From assembly GCF_003991225.1 (NCBI RefSeq), contig NZ_JTFC01000032.1, forward strand, positions 1 through 64,000: DNA of 64,000 nucleotides, given 5' to 3'. This stretch comes from Candidatus Kurthia intestinigallinarum (lineage in GTDB: Bacteria > Bacillota > Bacilli > Bacillales_A > Planococcaceae). The position numbers and the translations under genes are program-made. The notes beneath the pieces are model-generated. The model saw only the letters and a list, made by a program, of their open reading frames with translations. It searched no databases and was not told the DNA's origin. Of the stretch, positions 1-7,660 are shown in pieces (position 1 is the stretch's first letter; each line of letters starts with the position of its first letter).

Positions 1-380
1 AACGTGTCGCGTTTCAGCGGGAAGACTTTTTGAATAAGTTATCAACGGAACTCATTCGCCAGTACGACATCATCTGCCTAGAAGACTTACACACCAAAGG
101 CATGTTGAAAAATCATAAACTAGCGAAAGCGATTAGTGACGTTTCTTGGACTTCTTTTGTGCAAAAACTGATGTATAAGGCGAAGTGGTATGGCCGAAAA
201 ATCGTAAAAGTTTCACGCTTCTATCCGTCGAGTCAGCTTTGTCATGTGTGTGGGCATCGAGACGGCAAGAAGTCCCTCGATATTCGCGAGTGGGTTTGTC
301 CATCTTGCGGCACAATACTAGACCGAGACCTTAACGCAAGTCGGAATATTTTAGCTGAAGGGCTCACTACGTTAATCTAA
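1..380 (+). CDS. tnpB: TnpB/OrfB of an IS200/IS605-family element, C-terminal part (cut by window start)
   Basis: The reading frame is open from base 3, so this is the 3' end of a longer gene; the true start lies outside the window. The translated part has the features of the TnpB C-terminus. An ICLEDL segment carries the second RuvC acidic residue. A CxxC-x15-CxxC zinc finger follows (CHVC and CPSC, about bases 240-312), and DRDLNASRNI holds the third RuvC aspartate. TnpB proteins are RNA-guided nucleases associated with IS200/IS605 transposons and cut DNA using an RNA from the right end of the element. The catalytic residues visible here are intact, but the N-terminal half cannot be judged. 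No TnpA transposase is in view. The family call is secure; activity is not established. Confidence 0.92.
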   Translation, partial: RVAFQREDFLNKLSTELIRQYDIICLEDLHTKGMLKNHKLAKAISDVSWTSFVQKLMYKAKWYGRKIVKVSRFYPSSQLCHVCGHRDGKKSLDIREWVCPSCGTILDRDLNASRNILAEGLTTLI

Positions 381-515
381 CAACCGTAGGAACTACGGGG
401 CTCGCCTACTAAAGAAGTGAAGCCGCTGTTCGAGCTGTTGGAACAAGCAAGCACTGTTCGTAGGAATCCCCTACTTCAAGCACATTCAAAGAATGGCTAA
501 GTGGGGGTAGTTCAA
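381..515 (+). mobile_element. Right end of the IS200/IS605-type element, with candidate guide RNA (reRNA) region
   Basis: Directly after the tnpB stop is a GC-rich, structured, non-coding stretch. Near its end, CCCCTACTT (468-476) can pair with AAGTGGGGG (499-507) through a 22-base loop with one G-U pair. TCAA follows at 512-515. A subterminal hairpin followed by a short cleavage tetranucleotide is how IS200/IS605 right ends look. In this family the RNA that guides TnpB comes from the end of tnpB and this flank, with the guide taken from the bases just outside the element. The exact boundary at 515/516 is inferred from these signals and from the host gene frame resuming just after it. Confidence 0.65.
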
Positions 516-1474
516 ACGATATTTTGCGCATGAGTACGAGCGTTGCGCTTTATGCCGATGAGCAAGGACGCACAGCAGAAGAGCAACGGACATTCATACG
601 GACATTTACGGAAAGCTATTATAAGCAACTAGCGTGTTTTGTGGCGAATGAACAAGATCCGCTAACGCTTGTATTCACAGTAGACAATACGAAAAAACCG
701 ATAAAAAAAGTATTAAAAAAATTAGAAAAGCGTAAGCGCAATCATCTCTTAGCCGACATTACGTACAGTAATGAGCGAAGCGAACGCGTATTTCATTTTG
801 ACGAAGAGGTGCAGCCAGTAACGGGACATGAGGCGATGCAAATTGAGGCGGTTATGCAGGACTATATAAAGACACTTGAGAAAAAACATGTGCCCAATGC
901 ACAGCATTTTCGCATTAAAGATATTGCGCGTAAATACGGCTCAGGGACGGCTTCTATTGGCCTAAGCCGCTATTATATTTTGATTGAGGGCGGGCTAGAA
1001 GCGGGAGGTCATGATGATTTGGTGCTTGAAATGAAAGAAGCACGTCCGCCAGTGCCAGCTTATTTTCTACCCTACAACGAAACATTTTGGCAGAAACATC
1101 CGCATCAAGGAGAACGCGTTGTAGCGACACAAAAAGCGATGCATCATTTAAATGATCCGTATGTTGGCTATATGACTATTGGCGATAAGGAGTTTTATAT
1201 TCGTGAACGGTCCCCATATAAAAAGAAAGTGAAGCCGAACGATTTAGTGACGGAGAAGGATTATAAGCGGACGGTTGAGACGATGGGCTGTGTCGCGGCG
1301 AAAATCCATACGCGTGCAGATATCGAAGGGGCATATCGTAGCGCAGAAGAAATTTTAGAGGCGATTACTGACAAAGAGCAGTTTATTCACTATGTATCGT
1401 ATGCGACATTTATGTATAAGGAGCAAGTGAAGAGAGATTATGAAACATTTAAGACGGCCATAATTCTCCGATAA
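516..1474 (+). pseudogene. DUF2252 family protein, 5' end removed by the insertion element
   Basis: The frame reads DILRMSTSVALYAD immediately after the element end and continues to a stop at 1474, about 316 residues. It contains GSGTASIGLSRY followed by a VLEMKEARPP segment, the typical DUF2252 core. DUF2252 proteins are usually about 430-470 residues and begin with a PFAFLRG...GDAHLxNFG...NDFDE region, none of which is present. DILRMSTSV corresponds to the stretch that normally follows that missing block (WDLKRLATS in relatives). The TTG at 524 and ATG at 530 lack a convincing ribosome site, so translation is doubtful. DUF2252 looks kinase-like but its biochemical role is not established. 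The inference is a full-length gene split by the element, with its 5' part left of the window. Confidence 0.8.
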
Positions 1475-1493
1475 AGGAATGAGGGGGGATTAT

Positions 1494-1637
1494 ATGCCAA
1501 TACCATTTGAAAAAGAAGTACGTTGTAAAAAATGTGGAGTAGTCATTAAAACAATAAGACTTGGGGATGCGATAAAGCCAGAGGAACTGCTTATTTTAGT
1601 AAATAGCTATTGTAAAAAATGTCGTCATCAAAAATAA
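1494..1637 (+). CDS. Small zinc-ribbon protein (47 aa)
   Basis: This short ORF starts at ATG 1494 behind a strong ribosome site (GAGGGGGG at 1481-1488) and encodes 47 residues with two CxxC pairs, CKKC (residues 11-14) and CKKC (residues 40-43). The 25-residue gap between them fits one zinc ribbon. The ends are basic and no membrane segment is present. It sits 19 bp after the truncated DUF2252 gene, so the two may once have been co-transcribed. Very small zinc ribbons of this kind are common and mostly uncharacterised in Bacillales; some bind nucleic acid, but nothing here shows the role. Support comes from the ribosome site and the cysteine spacing. Confidence 0.6.
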   Translation: MPIPFEKEVRCKKCGVVIKTIRLGDAIKPEELLILVNSYCKKCRHQK

Positions 1638-1638
1638 A

Positions 1639-1672
1639 TAAGCGGGAGATTTCAATTTCCTGCTTGTTCAAT
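1639..1672 (+). terminator. Possible intrinsic terminator after the zinc-ribbon gene
   Basis: AAGCGGGA can pair with TCCTGCTT with one G-U pair, followed by GTTCAATTTTT. The T run is short and interrupted, so the terminator would be weak. Confidence 0.35.
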
Positions 1673-1749
1673 TTTTAAGCGCTATTGTAGGATTGAAATC
1701 AATATTTTAAAAGCAGTATGATAAGTGTAGAAAAGGGGCGTGAACAAAT

Positions 1750-2217
1750 ATGATTAATACGGATATTTATACGATGTGTATTGTGAAGAAAGAAGAGCGT
1801 ATTTTATTACTAAATCGTCCACCAGAACGAGGCTTTCCAGGGTATCTAGGGCCGGGTGGTAAAGTGGATTTTCCTGAGAGCATTGCAGAAGGTGCAGCTC
1901 GTGAAGTTTTTGAAGAAACAGGGCTCAAGGTGAAAAATCTCATCTATAAAGGTGTGGATGGCTATGCGGATACGAAAAATAATTATCGCTATATGGTATT
2001 TAATTATGTCGCAACAGATTTTGAAGGTACATTACTCGAACATCCACCAGAAGGCGAATTGTGCTGGGTTACATTAGATGAAGCAATGTCATTACCAATG
2101 CAGCCATGGTTTAAACGTCGATTTCCATTGTTTTTTGAAGAGGGGGTGTTTGAAATTCACGGAGAATGGAACGAAAGTAGGCAAGAGGTGGAAGGATATA
2201 GAATCCATAAAATGTAA
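1750..2217 (+). CDS. Nudix hydrolase, probable 8-oxo-dGTP diphosphatase type
   Basis: This 155-residue protein contains a full Nudix box, GGKVDFPESIAEGAAR followed by EVFEETGL, matching Gx5Ex7REUxEExGU at about residues 37-59. Nudix enzymes hydrolyse nucleoside diphosphates linked to another group. This size and style (COG1051, MutT/YjhB-like) is usually annotated as oxidised-nucleotide sanitising, but substrate cannot be read from the sequence. The start is ATG 1750 with AAGGGG about ten bases upstream. It stands alone between short hypothetical genes. The family is certain; the specific substrate is a guess. Confidence 0.9.
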   Translation: MINTDIYTMCIVKKEERILLLNRPPERGFPGYLGPGGKVDFPESIAEGAAREVFEETGLKVKNLIYKGVDGYADTKNNYRYMVFNYVATDFEGTLLEHPPEGELCWVTLDEAMSLPMQPWFKRRFPLFFEEGVFEIHGEWNESRQEVEGYRIHKM

Positions 2218-2334
2218 TTTTATGTAAAAACCAATTCCTTTTGGCGCCTTTTTTAAAGTACGCGAAATTTCTCTCGAAAATTCATTTATTTTGTCGCTAA
2301 ATTAGATGTTGGTAATCGTGAAGGAGGAATTTTT

Positions 2335-2574
2335 GTGGGAGTAGACGAAGAACGTTTAGTTATTGAAGAAACGTTTCACATCCCAGTAACTGTTGTGCAT
2401 AATGCAACAAAAGAAATTTTACATACAATGGCTTATATAGGGGCTCAACCTTTTATTGCACAAGTTATGAAAAAAACATTTCCTAAAGAATGGGCATCTT
2501 ATCAAAAATGGCGTGTTAATAATATCGAATGCTATTATCTTTTTAAGCGACAGACAACTACGATTATTGTTTGA
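2335..2574 (+). CDS. Hypothetical protein (79 aa)
   Basis: The ORF has a GTG start behind a strong ribosome site (GAAGGAGG just upstream), which argues that it is translated. The product is 79 residues, mixed charge, with no membrane segment and no motif I recognise. It contains IEETFHIPVTVVHN near the N-terminus and two tryptophans in its C-terminal half. Its TGA stop is followed, in the same frame, by coding-like sequence resembling the end of an AraC-type regulator. It may therefore be a separate small gene or the first part of a broken one. Confidence 0.45.
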   Translation: MGVDEERLVIEETFHIPVTVVHNATKEILHTMAYIGAQPFIAQVMKKTFPKEWASYQKWRVNNIECYYLFKRQTTTIIV

Positions 2575-2580
2575 CCTGTC

Positions 2581-2769
2581 GTACATTTTCGCTTTTCATT
2601 AGCACATTTTACTGATGAAATACGCGTTACATATGCAATGATTGATGAAGGAAAGGTCAATCACTCTATTGCGAAGTTGCTTCACTTTCATGATCAAAGC
2701 CATTTTACAAAAGTTTCAAAAAAATTCACAAACTGTACACCAAAGCAGTTTCGCAGTATTTATAGTTAG
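2581..2769 (+). pseudogene. Remnant of an AraC-type helix-turn-helix domain
   Basis: Frame 1 from 2581 to the TAG at 2767-2769 reads IRVTYAMIDEGK, then SIAKLLHFHDQSHFTK, then TPKQFRSIYS. This matches the second helix-turn-helix of AraC/XylS regulators (consensus IAxxxGFxDQSHFxRxFKKxxGxTPxxFR). Only about 60 residues are present. The first helix-turn-helix and any sensor domain are missing, and there is no start codon with a ribosome site. The frame is shared with the 79-residue ORF that ends at 2574. Confidence 0.6.
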
Positions 2770-2846
2770 CGGCATCCTGTTTTCTTTAAAAACTTAAGTA
2801 TTCATTTCGGCGATTTATAACGATTTATGTTATGATAGTGAAGGTG

Positions 2847-2874
2847 TTAAATATTTTAACGTTAAAATATTTAA
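2847..2874. repeat. Perfect 28-bp palindrome
   Basis: The half TTAAATATTTTAAC (2847-2860) is followed without a gap by its exact reverse complement (2861-2874). It begins eleven bases after a TATGAT sequence, where an operator overlapping a transcription start could lie. It has no T run, so it is not a standard terminator. The factor that would bind it is unknown to me. Confidence 0.75.
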
Positions 2875-2965
2875 AGATTCATAGAAGTTTTGAAAAAATT
2901 CTATGAAAAAAAGTTATTGAAAGAATTTTCAGTTAATCACTATAGGAATTATCGTTAGACAGGTG

Positions 2966-2992
2966 TATAATCCTTTGTGAAAGGCTTCACGA
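2966..2992 (+). promoter_or_regulatory. Promoter -10 box with Rex operator for yjlC-ndh
   Basis: TATAAT at 2966-2971 is followed by TTGTGAAAGGCTTCACGA at 2975-2992. The known Rex box is TTGTGAAnnnnTTCACAA, so this site differs at one position. Its placement at the expected transcription start fits repression. In B. subtilis Rex senses the NADH/NAD+ ratio and represses ndh, the gene found downstream here. I did not find a good -35 hexamer. Binding is inferred from the motif and the conserved target. Confidence 0.75.
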
Positions 2993-3315
2993 AATCGTAA
3001 AAAGGAAGTTTTCCGAATGCGTGCAAATCTCGATAAACAACTGTTTTTCAAAGTAATCTATGTTAAAATTGATTTGAGATTTGTTGACAACACCTATTTG
3101 AACAGTCTTGAACATTCGCATTATGTTACTTGTTATTTGTCGTTTCTTCACTTCATTGAATGGAAGTTTGATGAAGGAATGGAAAGTTGCACCGCGACGA
3201 TGGGCGATGCCTGAAAGATCATTTAGAAGCGCATTACACTAGAGCAAAATGCTCTTAGACACAAATTTCACGTTTGTGAAGTCACAGAAATAGTTATTGT
3301 AAAGGAGAATTGGAT

Positions 3316-3738
3316 ATGTCAGAACAGACTACTCAATCACAACAACCAGCAGTAAACCAACAACAATTAGACGTACTTGACCAATTATTAGATCCACAAG
3401 TACAAGCTTCATTAACAGCTTTAGTGAACGAATTACCAAAACTTGCAGAAATGGTGACAACTCTTACACAAGTGTATGATGTGGCACAAGGTCTTGCTAC
3501 AGATACGGTATTCAAAAATGATATGGTCAACGCGACTTCTGAAATCGTAGGACCAGTCGTAAAATCTGCAAAAGGTTTAGCTGCAACTGCAATTGAAGCA
3601 AAAGACCGCGCAGATGTAAGCCACGAACAAATCGGCTTATTCGGCATTTTAAAATTAATGAAAGACCCACAAGTACAAAGCGTATTCCGTTTTGCAAATG
3701 CTTTCTTAGAAGTTTCAAAAGAAAAACAAAACCACTAA
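3316..3738 (+). CDS. yjlC: DUF1641 protein YjlC, partner gene of ndh
   Basis: The product is 140 residues, acidic and helical, with a Q-rich N-terminus and the DUF1641 pattern of hydrophobic segments (VLDQLLDPQVQASLTALV near the start, GLFGILKLMKDPQVQSVFRF near the end). AAGGAG at 3302-3307 places the start at ATG 3316 rather than the TTG at 3310, giving the same length as B. subtilis YjlC. It lies 36 bp upstream of ndh and should share its transcript, as in B. subtilis. DUF1641 also occurs next to formate dehydrogenase-type genes, but the function of YjlC is not known. Regulation by Rex is likely from the upstream operator. Confidence 0.88.
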   Translation: MSEQTTQSQQPAVNQQQLDVLDQLLDPQVQASLTALVNELPKLAEMVTTLTQVYDVAQGLATDTVFKNDMVNATSEIVGPVVKSAKGLAATAIEAKDRADVSHEQIGLFGILKLMKDPQVQSVFRFANAFLEVSKEKQNH

Positions 3739-3774
3739 TATTCCACAACACTTAGTAACATGGAGGTTTAACCA

Positions 3775-4965
3775 ATGAAAAAAATCGTCATTTTAGGTGC
3801 AGGTTACGGCGGCGTATTATCTGCATTAACAGTTCGTCAATATTTAGATGGCAACGAAGCCGAAGTAACTGTTGTTAACAAATACCCAACACACCAAATC
3901 ATCACGGAATTACACCGTCTAGCAGGTGGCACAGTAAACGAAAAAGCGGTTGCTTTTGACTTAGGAAAATTATTCCGCGGCAAAGACATCAAGCTAAAAA
4001 TCGCAACTGTTGAATCATTCTCAGTAGACAACAAATCAGTAAAATTAGATAACGGTGAAAACTTATCATACGACGCATTAGTTGTCGCATTAGGTTCAAA
4101 AACAGGCTACTTCGGTATTCCGGGACTTGAAGAAAATTCATTCGTTCTAAAATCAGTTGAAGATGCGAACACAATCCGTGAACACATCATCTCTAAAATC
4201 AAATCATTCGCTGAAACAGGCAACAAAGCTGATGCCACAATCGTTATCGGTGGTGGTGGTCTAACAGGTGTTGAACTTGTTGGTGAAATCGTTGATAATA
4301 TGCCGAAAATCGCAGCAAAATACGGCGTAAAAGCATCTGATTTAGACATTAAATTAGTGGAAGCTGGCCCACGTATTTTACCAGTACTTCCTCAAGAATT
4401 AATCGAACGCGCGACAAAATCACTTGCAGACCGCGGCGTTGAATTCTTAACAGGTCTTCCTGTAACAGGCGTTGAAGGCAATGTTGTGTCACTTAAAGAT
4501 GGCCAAAAAATCGAAGCAAACACAGTCGTTTGGACAGGTGGCGTAGCCCAATATCCAATCGTAGAAGAATCAGGTTTAGTTTGTAACCGCGGGAAAGCCG
4601 TAGTAAATGACTTCTTACAATCAGATTCTCACCAAGATGTATTCGTTGTAGGGGATGCAGCAGCAGCTTACGCACCAGGTGCAAACAAAGAAACAGATCG
4701 TCCATATGCGCCAACAGCTCAAAATGCTTGGCAAATGGGTGAATTAGTTGGGTACAACTTATTCGCTTACTTAACAGGCAAAGAAATGAACGAATTCGCA
4801 CCAGTAGATTCTGGTACACTTGCGTCACTAGGTCGTAAAGACGGCGTCGCAACAGTTGGTGGCAACAGCACACAACTAAAAGGTTTACCAGCATCATTAA
4901 TGAAAGAAGCGTCTAACATTCGCTACTTATCTCACATTAAAGCACTTTACGGTTTAGCTTACTAA
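3775..4965 (+). CDS. ndh: Type II NADH:quinone oxidoreductase (NDH-2)
   Basis: This 396-residue flavoprotein oxidises NADH and passes electrons to menaquinone without pumping protons, acting at the inner face of the membrane. Two nucleotide-binding folds are visible: GAGYGG at residues 8-13 for FAD, and a second glycine-rich loop within VIGGGGLTGVELVGE near residues 157-171 for NADH. A VFVVGDAAA segment near residue 290 contacts FAD. Length and motifs are normal for Bacillales NDH-2. The ATG follows GGAGGTTTAACC. It forms an operon with yjlC and ends at a strong terminator, and the Rex box ahead of yjlC suggests induction when NADH is high. Confidence 0.95.
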   Translation: MKKIVILGAGYGGVLSALTVRQYLDGNEAEVTVVNKYPTHQIITELHRLAGGTVNEKAVAFDLGKLFRGKDIKLKIATVESFSVDNKSVKLDNGENLSYDALVVALGSKTGYFGIPGLEENSFVLKSVEDANTIREHIISKIKSFAETGNKADATIVIGGGGLTGVELVGEIVDNMPKIAAKYGVKASDLDIKLVEAGPRILPVLPQELIERATKSLADRGVEFLTGLPVTGVEGNVVSLKDGQKIEANTVVWTGGVAQYPIVEESGLVCNRGKAVVNDFLQSDSHQDVFVVGDAAAAYAPGANKETDRPYAPTAQNAWQMGELVGYNLFAYLTGKEMNEFAPVDSGTLASLGRKDGVATVGGNSTQLKGLPASLMKEASNIRYLSHIKALYGLAY

Positions 4966-4983
4966 GCCATATAGATTTTGAAG

Positions 4984-5012
4984 AGGCTTTGCATAGTGCA
5001 AAGCCTTTTTTT
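4984..5012 (+). terminator. Intrinsic terminator of yjlC-ndh
   Basis: AGGCTTTGCA (4984-4993) pairs perfectly with TGCAAAGCCT (4997-5006) across a three-base loop, followed by a run of seven T. Confidence 0.95.
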
Positions 5013-5108
5013 AATGCACACAAAAAAGGTGTTAAAATTTGTAATCAAAAAGTAATATAAATTTGTTGTTGTTTGCACCTATAATAAAACGAGAGAGGGG
5101 CGAATGAC

Positions 5109-6608
5109 GTGAATAAAATGAAACGTGTATCGTTCGCAAGTGCTTTAGCAGGGCTATTTCTATTTAGTCCCGTTATGGAATCACAGGCGGCAACAACTAA
5201 TACGACACAAAAAGAAATTTTAACAAATTCGACAATAAAAACATTAAATAAAACATTAGAAGCTTCAACATTAACAACAGGTATTAGCGTACGAGATGCA
5301 AAAACGGGTAAAAGTTTGTATACATATAATGCCAAAAATTTAATGTCGACGGCATCGAATATGAAATTATTAACAGGTTCTGCAGCACTTAGTACATTAG
5401 GTGAAAATTATCGCTTTACAACAACGGTAAAAACGACCGGGAAATTAAAGAAAAATGGCACACTAATGGGGGACATTTATTTAGTTGGACAAGGGGACCC
5501 GACGCTGCATAAATCAGATTTGACGCATTTCGCGAAAGTATTAAAAGCAAAAGGAATCAAAAAAATTAGTGGTCATGTGTACGGTGATGAGAGCTGGTTT
5601 GATAATAAATATTTAGCGCCAGGCATTAATAAAGCCGATTCATTAACGTATTACGGTGCACCCGTATCTGCACTCGCAACATCACCAAACAAAGAATATG
5701 ATACCGGCACAGTCGTTGTTTATGTGAAGGGCGATAAAGAGGGGAAGGAACCAAAAGTAGCCTTTAGCGCAAAAGGTCATTTAAAAGTTGTGAATAAAGC
5801 AAAGACCGTCAAAAAAGGCGATACAACAGCAATTAAAATTTCACGTAAATATGGAACAAATAAAGTATATGTAACAGGGAAAATTGCAGAAGGTTCAAAA
5901 ACCGATAAATGGATTTCAGTGGATGATCCATCCAAACATACGATGACAATTTTTACGACGGAATTAACAAAAGCCGGTATTACACTAAAAAATCCTGCGT
6001 ATAAATTAGCAGTTACACCGAAAAAAGGTACGACTACACGTATTACAGATAAATCTGTCCCACTTAAATCGATTATGGTGCCATTTATGAAATTAAGTAA
6101 TAATGGGATTGCAGATACATTAACAAAAACAATGGGTAAAAAAGTATTCAATAAAGGGACAAATGCAAGCGGCGTGAAAGCAATTCAAACATATGCGACA
6201 GCACATTCTGTGTCAGCGAAGAATTGGACGTATATTGATGGTTCGGGCTTATCACATCAAGATAAAGTAACCGCAAATCAAATGACGAAATTTTTATACC
6301 ATGCACAAAAGGAAAAATACTATAAAACATTGTACACAAGCTTACCAGTCGCAGGAAATGATGAACGTATGGTAGGTGGCACATTACGTTACCGCTTTAC
6401 AACAGCTGATATGGTCAATCGTATTGTGGCAAAAACAGGTTCAATTAATAATGTACGCACACTAAGTGGCTATATGACCCAAAAAGACGGAGATCCACTA
6501 ATTGTGAGTGTTTTAACAAGCGGGTCATCTTCAACGGCCTTGATTGACTCCGTTGTTACAACAATTATTAATGATGATGTAGTTGTCACAGCTAAGAAAA
6601 CAAAGTAA
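5109..6608 (+). CDS. dacC: D-alanyl-D-alanine carboxypeptidase/endopeptidase (PBP4a type, peptidase S13)
   Basis: The 499-residue precursor has a signal peptide ending near SQA-AT (residues 26-30). The three penicillin-binding motifs of the S13 family are present: SNMK (SxxK, residues 83-86), SNN (330-332) and KTG (442-444). A long insert between the first two motifs is typical of the family. The enzyme trims the terminal D-Ala of peptidoglycan stem peptides, or cuts cross-bridges, outside the membrane. The GTG start at 5109 follows GAGAGGGG; an ATG at 5118 is an alternative. It is monocistronic, with a TATAAT at 5080-5085 and a terminator behind it. It may equally be labelled dacB in other annotation schemes. 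Confidence 0.92.
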   Translation: MNKMKRVSFASALAGLFLFSPVMESQAATTNTTQKEILTNSTIKTLNKTLEASTLTTGISVRDAKTGKSLYTYNAKNLMSTASNMKLLTGSAALSTLGENYRFTTTVKTTGKLKKNGTLMGDIYLVGQGDPTLHKSDLTHFAKVLKAKGIKKISGHVYGDESWFDNKYLAPGINKADSLTYYGAPVSALATSPNKEYDTGTVVVYVKGDKEGKEPKVAFSAKGHLKVVNKAKTVKKGDTTAIKISRKYGTNKVYVTGKIAEGSKTDKWISVDDPSKHTMTIFTTELTKAGITLKNPAYKLAVTPKKGTTTRITDKSVPLKSIMVPFMKLSNNGIADTLTKTMGKKVFNKGTNASGVKAIQTYATAHSVSAKNWTYIDGSGLSHQDKVTANQMTKFLYHAQKEKYYKTLYTSLPVAGNDERMVGGTLRYRFTTADMVNRIVAKTGSINNVRTLSGYMTQKDGDPLIVSVLTSGSSSTALIDSVVTTIINDDVVVTAKKTK

Positions 6609-6618
6609 TAGGCTAAAT

Positions 6619-6660
6619 AAAGCAGGAATCCTCGTTATATAGAGGTTTTCTGCTTTTTAT
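6619..6660. terminator. Intrinsic terminator after dacC
   Basis: AAAGCAGGAATCCTC (6619-6633) pairs at 13 of 15 positions with GAGGTTTTCTGCTTT (6642-6656), followed by TTAT. Confidence 0.8.
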
Positions 6661-6745
6661 TTTGCTTTTGTTGCAAGCATTTTGTTCTCTCGTCAGAATG
6701 TGTATACTTAGAAGTAACGAAACTATCAACGAATGAGGGAATGTT

Positions 6746-7627
6746 ATGAACGGGTTAATCGTCATGCAAGGTGAAACATATGAAGAGGAGCGCAAACAAT
6801 CGCTTCTTCAAACAGCTATTTTTGACCGATCAGGCGCGCGCAATTTTTCATGGGAATATATGAATGATTTAGTGCCGGGGGATTTAGTGATGCATTATGT
6901 GAAAGGGCAAATTAAAGCACTTAGTGTTGTAAAAGAGCCGACGCATATTGTGACAGATGAGGCAGGGCAAAAAAAATACCGGGCAAAGGTGGCGTATACT
7001 GATTTAGAACGACCACTAGACATTGCGCCTTTATTTGAAAACATTCGTCCATTGTTACCTGAAAAATATGCGCCATTCCAACAAGATGGTAGTGGCAATA
7101 GCGGCTATTTATTTCCGATTCATGTAGAATTAACGCTTTATTTAATTAAGCAATTGCGAATTGTTGTCGAGGATCAATTGATTCAGCCGACTTTATTAGA
7201 GGAAACAAGTAATTTGACGGTGTCGTTGTTAGGAAAACTCCGTGATTGGCAAACAGCATTTATCGCACAACGTGATGAATTCTTACAACAACGACGTCTT
7301 GATGCACTAACAGAGCATACGAACTGTGCCATTTGTGGGGCGGCATTTGCACCTTTATTAGATGTGCCGTTTATAAAAGCACCTGAAAAATGTACACAAG
7401 AAGAGCGACTCGATAAATATAATGCGCTTGTACTTTGTCATAATCATCATATGTTGTTTAAGGAAGGGCTTGTGACGATGAATGATAAAGGGCAGCTACT
7501 CGTATCCGAGCGTTTAATGGATGAGCAGTATGCACTTGGTTTGTATGAGGGACAACAAGTTATGCTTGTAAAAGAGCAGAAAAAGTATGTGAAATGGCAT
7601 AGGAATCAAGTGTTTCAGTCAATATAA
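6746..7627 (+). CDS. HNH-nuclease-like protein with EVE/PUA-like N-terminus
   Basis: The protein has 293 residues. The N-terminal part contains WEYMNDLVPGDLVMHYVKG (about 36-54), resembling EVE/PUA-like modified-base readers. The C-terminal part resembles the HNH_2 fold: CAIC (194-197), the N of the motif in DKYNALVLC (N226), and CHNHHMLF (231-238). The position usually held by the first, general-base histidine (aaHI in relatives) is phenylalanine (F209, bases 7370-7372). EVE-HNH proteins such as VcaM4I act as type IV restriction enzymes against modified DNA, so a defence role is possible. The missing histidine may mean no cleavage, or a different base residue. The start is ATG 6746 after GAGGGAATGTT. 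The HNH-like fold is well supported; the EVE match is by eye. Confidence 0.7.
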   Translation: MNGLIVMQGETYEEERKQSLLQTAIFDRSGARNFSWEYMNDLVPGDLVMHYVKGQIKALSVVKEPTHIVTDEAGQKKYRAKVAYTDLERPLDIAPLFENIRPLLPEKYAPFQQDGSGNSGYLFPIHVELTLYLIKQLRIVVEDQLIQPTLLEETSNLTVSLLGKLRDWQTAFIAQRDEFLQQRRLDALTEHTNCAICGAAFAPLLDVPFIKAPEKCTQEERLDKYNALVLCHNHHMLFKEGLVTMNDKGQLLVSERLMDEQYALGLYEGQQVMLVKEQKKYVKWHRNQVFQSI

Positions 7628-7660
7628 TATGATATGATTTTGCAAAAGGAGCGTCCGAGC

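Larger units (their letters stand above)
2770..3315. other. Intergenic regulatory stretch upstream of yjlC-ndh
   Basis: About 545 bases without a convincing gene. It contains a TATGAT element (2831-2836), a perfect 28-bp palindrome (2847-2874), a TATAAT box (2966-2971) with a Rex-type operator directly behind it (2975-2992), and an AT-rich leader to yjlC. A 65-codon frame at 3017-3214 has an AAGGAAG eight bases before its ATG, but its composition does not look like a conserved protein, so I do not call it a gene. Confidence 0.6.

Noticed and set aside
3017-3214. A 65-codon frame between the Rex box and yjlC
   Set aside because: It has a usable AAGGAAG ahead of its ATG, but its composition and lack of recognisable motif look like chance, and it sits in what should be the untranslated leader of yjlC-ndh.
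2941-3300. A second Rex site near 3264-3285 (TTTGTGAAGTCACAG)
   Set aside because: The two half-sites are too close together to fit the 18-bp Rex spacing.
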